From Schaalia sp. lx-260 (GTDB lineage Bacteria; Actinomycetota; Actinomycetes; Actinomycetales; Actinomycetaceae): a stretch of 64,000 nt of DNA. Shown piece by piece: positions 63,271 to 64,000 of this stretch (positions are counted from its first letter, which is position 1; the number at the start of each line of letters is the position of its first letter). A model generated the notes under the pieces. That model saw nothing but the letters and a program-made list of their open reading frames with translations, was not told where the DNA came from and did not search any database. A program made the position numbers and the translations under genes. The stretch spans positions 124,001-188,000 of the forward strand of contig NZ_JAJNRQ010000004.1 in the NCBI RefSeq assembly GCF_021083645.1. Reading direction: 5' to 3'.

Positions 63271-63726
63271 ATGTCTGCGGGTTCTCATATTTCTTCTGCA
63301 CGTGTCCGTGATCTTGCGCGTCTGCATGATCTTCAACCTCATCCAGAAGGCGGCTGGTATAAACGCACGTGGACTGCGCCAACACGTGTGGAAACAGCGC
63401 GCGGCAGCCGGGCAACAGCGTCAGCGATTATTTTCTTACTGGATCAGGATGAAGAAGCTGCTTGGCATGTGGTCCTCTCAGATGAACTGTGGTTGTGGCA
63501 TGGCCCAGGCCGTTTAGAGATTCATCGGGGAGGCACCGGTGACTTTCCTCAAAAAGATCCTGACCCTGTGGTTTTGTCAGGTGAAGATGGGAATTTGCAG
63601 GTGTTAATTCCTGCGGGTACATGGCAGCGCACTTTCGCTCGTGACGACGTGACTTTTGCCACCTGTATTGTTTCTCCTGAGTTTTCTTTTGATGATTGGA
63701 CTCTTGCTCACAGCGCAGATAAATAG
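63271..63726 (+). CDS. DUF985 family cupin
   Basis: A 151-residue single-domain cupin of the DUF985 family. Seen are the HDLQPHPEGGWYKRTWTAP opening, the strand ASAIIFLLDQDEEAAWHVVL, the core DELWLWHGPGRLEIHRGG and the late LQVLIPAGTWQRTF, then TFATCIVSPEFSFDDW. Members bind a metal or sugar-like ligand; activity is mostly unknown. TGAGG lies six bases before ATG 63271 and only nine bases separate it from the amidohydrolase, so they are co-translated. Confidence 0.9.
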   Translation: MSAGSHISSARVRDLARLHDLQPHPEGGWYKRTWTAPTRVETARGSRATASAIIFLLDQDEEAAWHVVLSDELWLWHGPGRLEIHRGGTGDFPQKDPDPVVLSGEDGNLQVLIPAGTWQRTFARDDVTFATCIVSPEFSFDDWTLAHSADK

Positions 63727-63905
63727 AAAATCCTGAAATATCAAAGGAAATCTCGCTTTCTGCATACCTGGTGGCGAATGTTCCCGATGTCAAAATGTGG
63801 GTCACATAGCATGTTGCATAGTCTCACTGGATTGACCCTGTTGTATATGCGTCTGCGTATAGCACTAGGCTCACATAGTGCGCGTACACGAAAGGAATCG
63901 CGTCA

Positions 63906-63931
63906 CTGAAAAACTCCCCGGAGTTTTTCAG
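63906..63931 (+). terminator. perfect palindrome with A/T runs before the last gene
   Basis: CTGAAAAACTCC and GGAGTTTTTCAG form a perfect 12-base inverted repeat with two bases between, 32 bases upstream of ATG 63964. It may terminate the preceding transcript or attenuate the next gene. Confidence 0.6.
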
Positions 63932-63963
63932 CCCGTCATGTCAACTAACACATAGGACGATCC

Positions 63964-64000
63964 ATGACTCGCTTGAAAACTTTCTCTGCCCTCGCTGCTG
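63964..64000 (+). CDS. start of an exported protein, truncated by the window end
   Basis: Twelve codons are visible: MTRLKTFSALAA. A positively charged start and an Ala/Leu run point to a signal peptide. AGGA precedes the ATG by about 8 bases. It may be a solute-binding lipoprotein, but nothing else can be seen. Confidence 0.5.
   Translation, partial: MTRLKTFSALAA

Overview
The window looks like chromosomal DNA of a moderate-GC actinobacterium, most likely a member of the Actinomycetaceae; genus and species cannot be fixed from sequence alone. The evidence is the actinobacterial division and envelope locus fhaA-fhaB-pstP-rodA-pbpA-pknA-pknB, followed by trpG, a class E sortase, a DUF881 gene, crgA, a rhomboid protease and a cyclophilin. 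Class Ib NrdF, DUF1684, an App1-family protein and frequent leaderless-type promoters fit the same group. There is no IS element, prophage, integrase, rRNA operon or CRISPR array.

Layout. 1-4.0 kb: 3' end of an rlmC-type 23S rRNA methyltransferase overlapping a DUF1349 gene, then GtrA-like, GNAT and aldo/keto reductase genes. 4.2-4.7 kb: tRNA-Arg(ACG) and tRNA-Ser(GCT). 5.1-12.1 kb: one giant minus-strand surface protein (2337 aa) with a signal peptide, FIVAR and GA-like three-helix repeats and an LSHTG sorting signal; a ten-base C/G homopolymer lies just upstream. 12.4-12.9 kb: an unknown small ORF and tRNA-Ser(TGA). 13.4-18 kb: phosphoglucomutase, an MFS transporter and an App1-family protein. 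18.3-24.2 kb: an Opp/Dpp-type peptide ABC importer. 24.2-29.3 kb: a TPP-riboswitch-controlled thiamine ABC transporter (ThiB, ThiP, ThiQ) ending in an overlapping P-loop kinase-like gene.

29.6-43.8 kb: a DUF4190-type membrane protein, an ABC-class ATPase, an ABC/FtsX exporter pair, an S9 prolyl oligopeptidase, RNase HI with an extra C-terminal domain, an S33 prolyl aminopeptidase, a Cys-rich membrane protein, a lone nrdF and a DUF1684 gene. 44.2-53.3 kb: the Ser/Thr-kinase division operon, seven genes with almost no space between them. 53.4-58.9 kb: trpG, a 51-aa membrane protein, sortase E, DUF881, crgA, rhomboid, cyclophilin and a DUF5324-like gene. 59-64 kb: a HAD phosphatase, then an unusual set of S-adenosylhomocysteine-hydrolase-like protein, amidohydrolase and DUF985 cupin, and the first codons of another exported protein.

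How they work together. The kinases PknA and PknB, the phosphatase PstP and the FHA proteins are expected to control RodA/PbpA wall synthesis and CrgA-dependent division. Sortase E could anchor surface proteins such as the giant adhesin. Peptide uptake plus two proline-specific peptidases, and a thiamine importer, suggest a host-associated scavenging life style. The most notable candidates for new biology are the possibly phase-variable adhesin promoter, the SAHH-like/amidohydrolase pair that looks like an S-inosylhomocysteine-type route, and the riboswitch-linked P-loop kinase.
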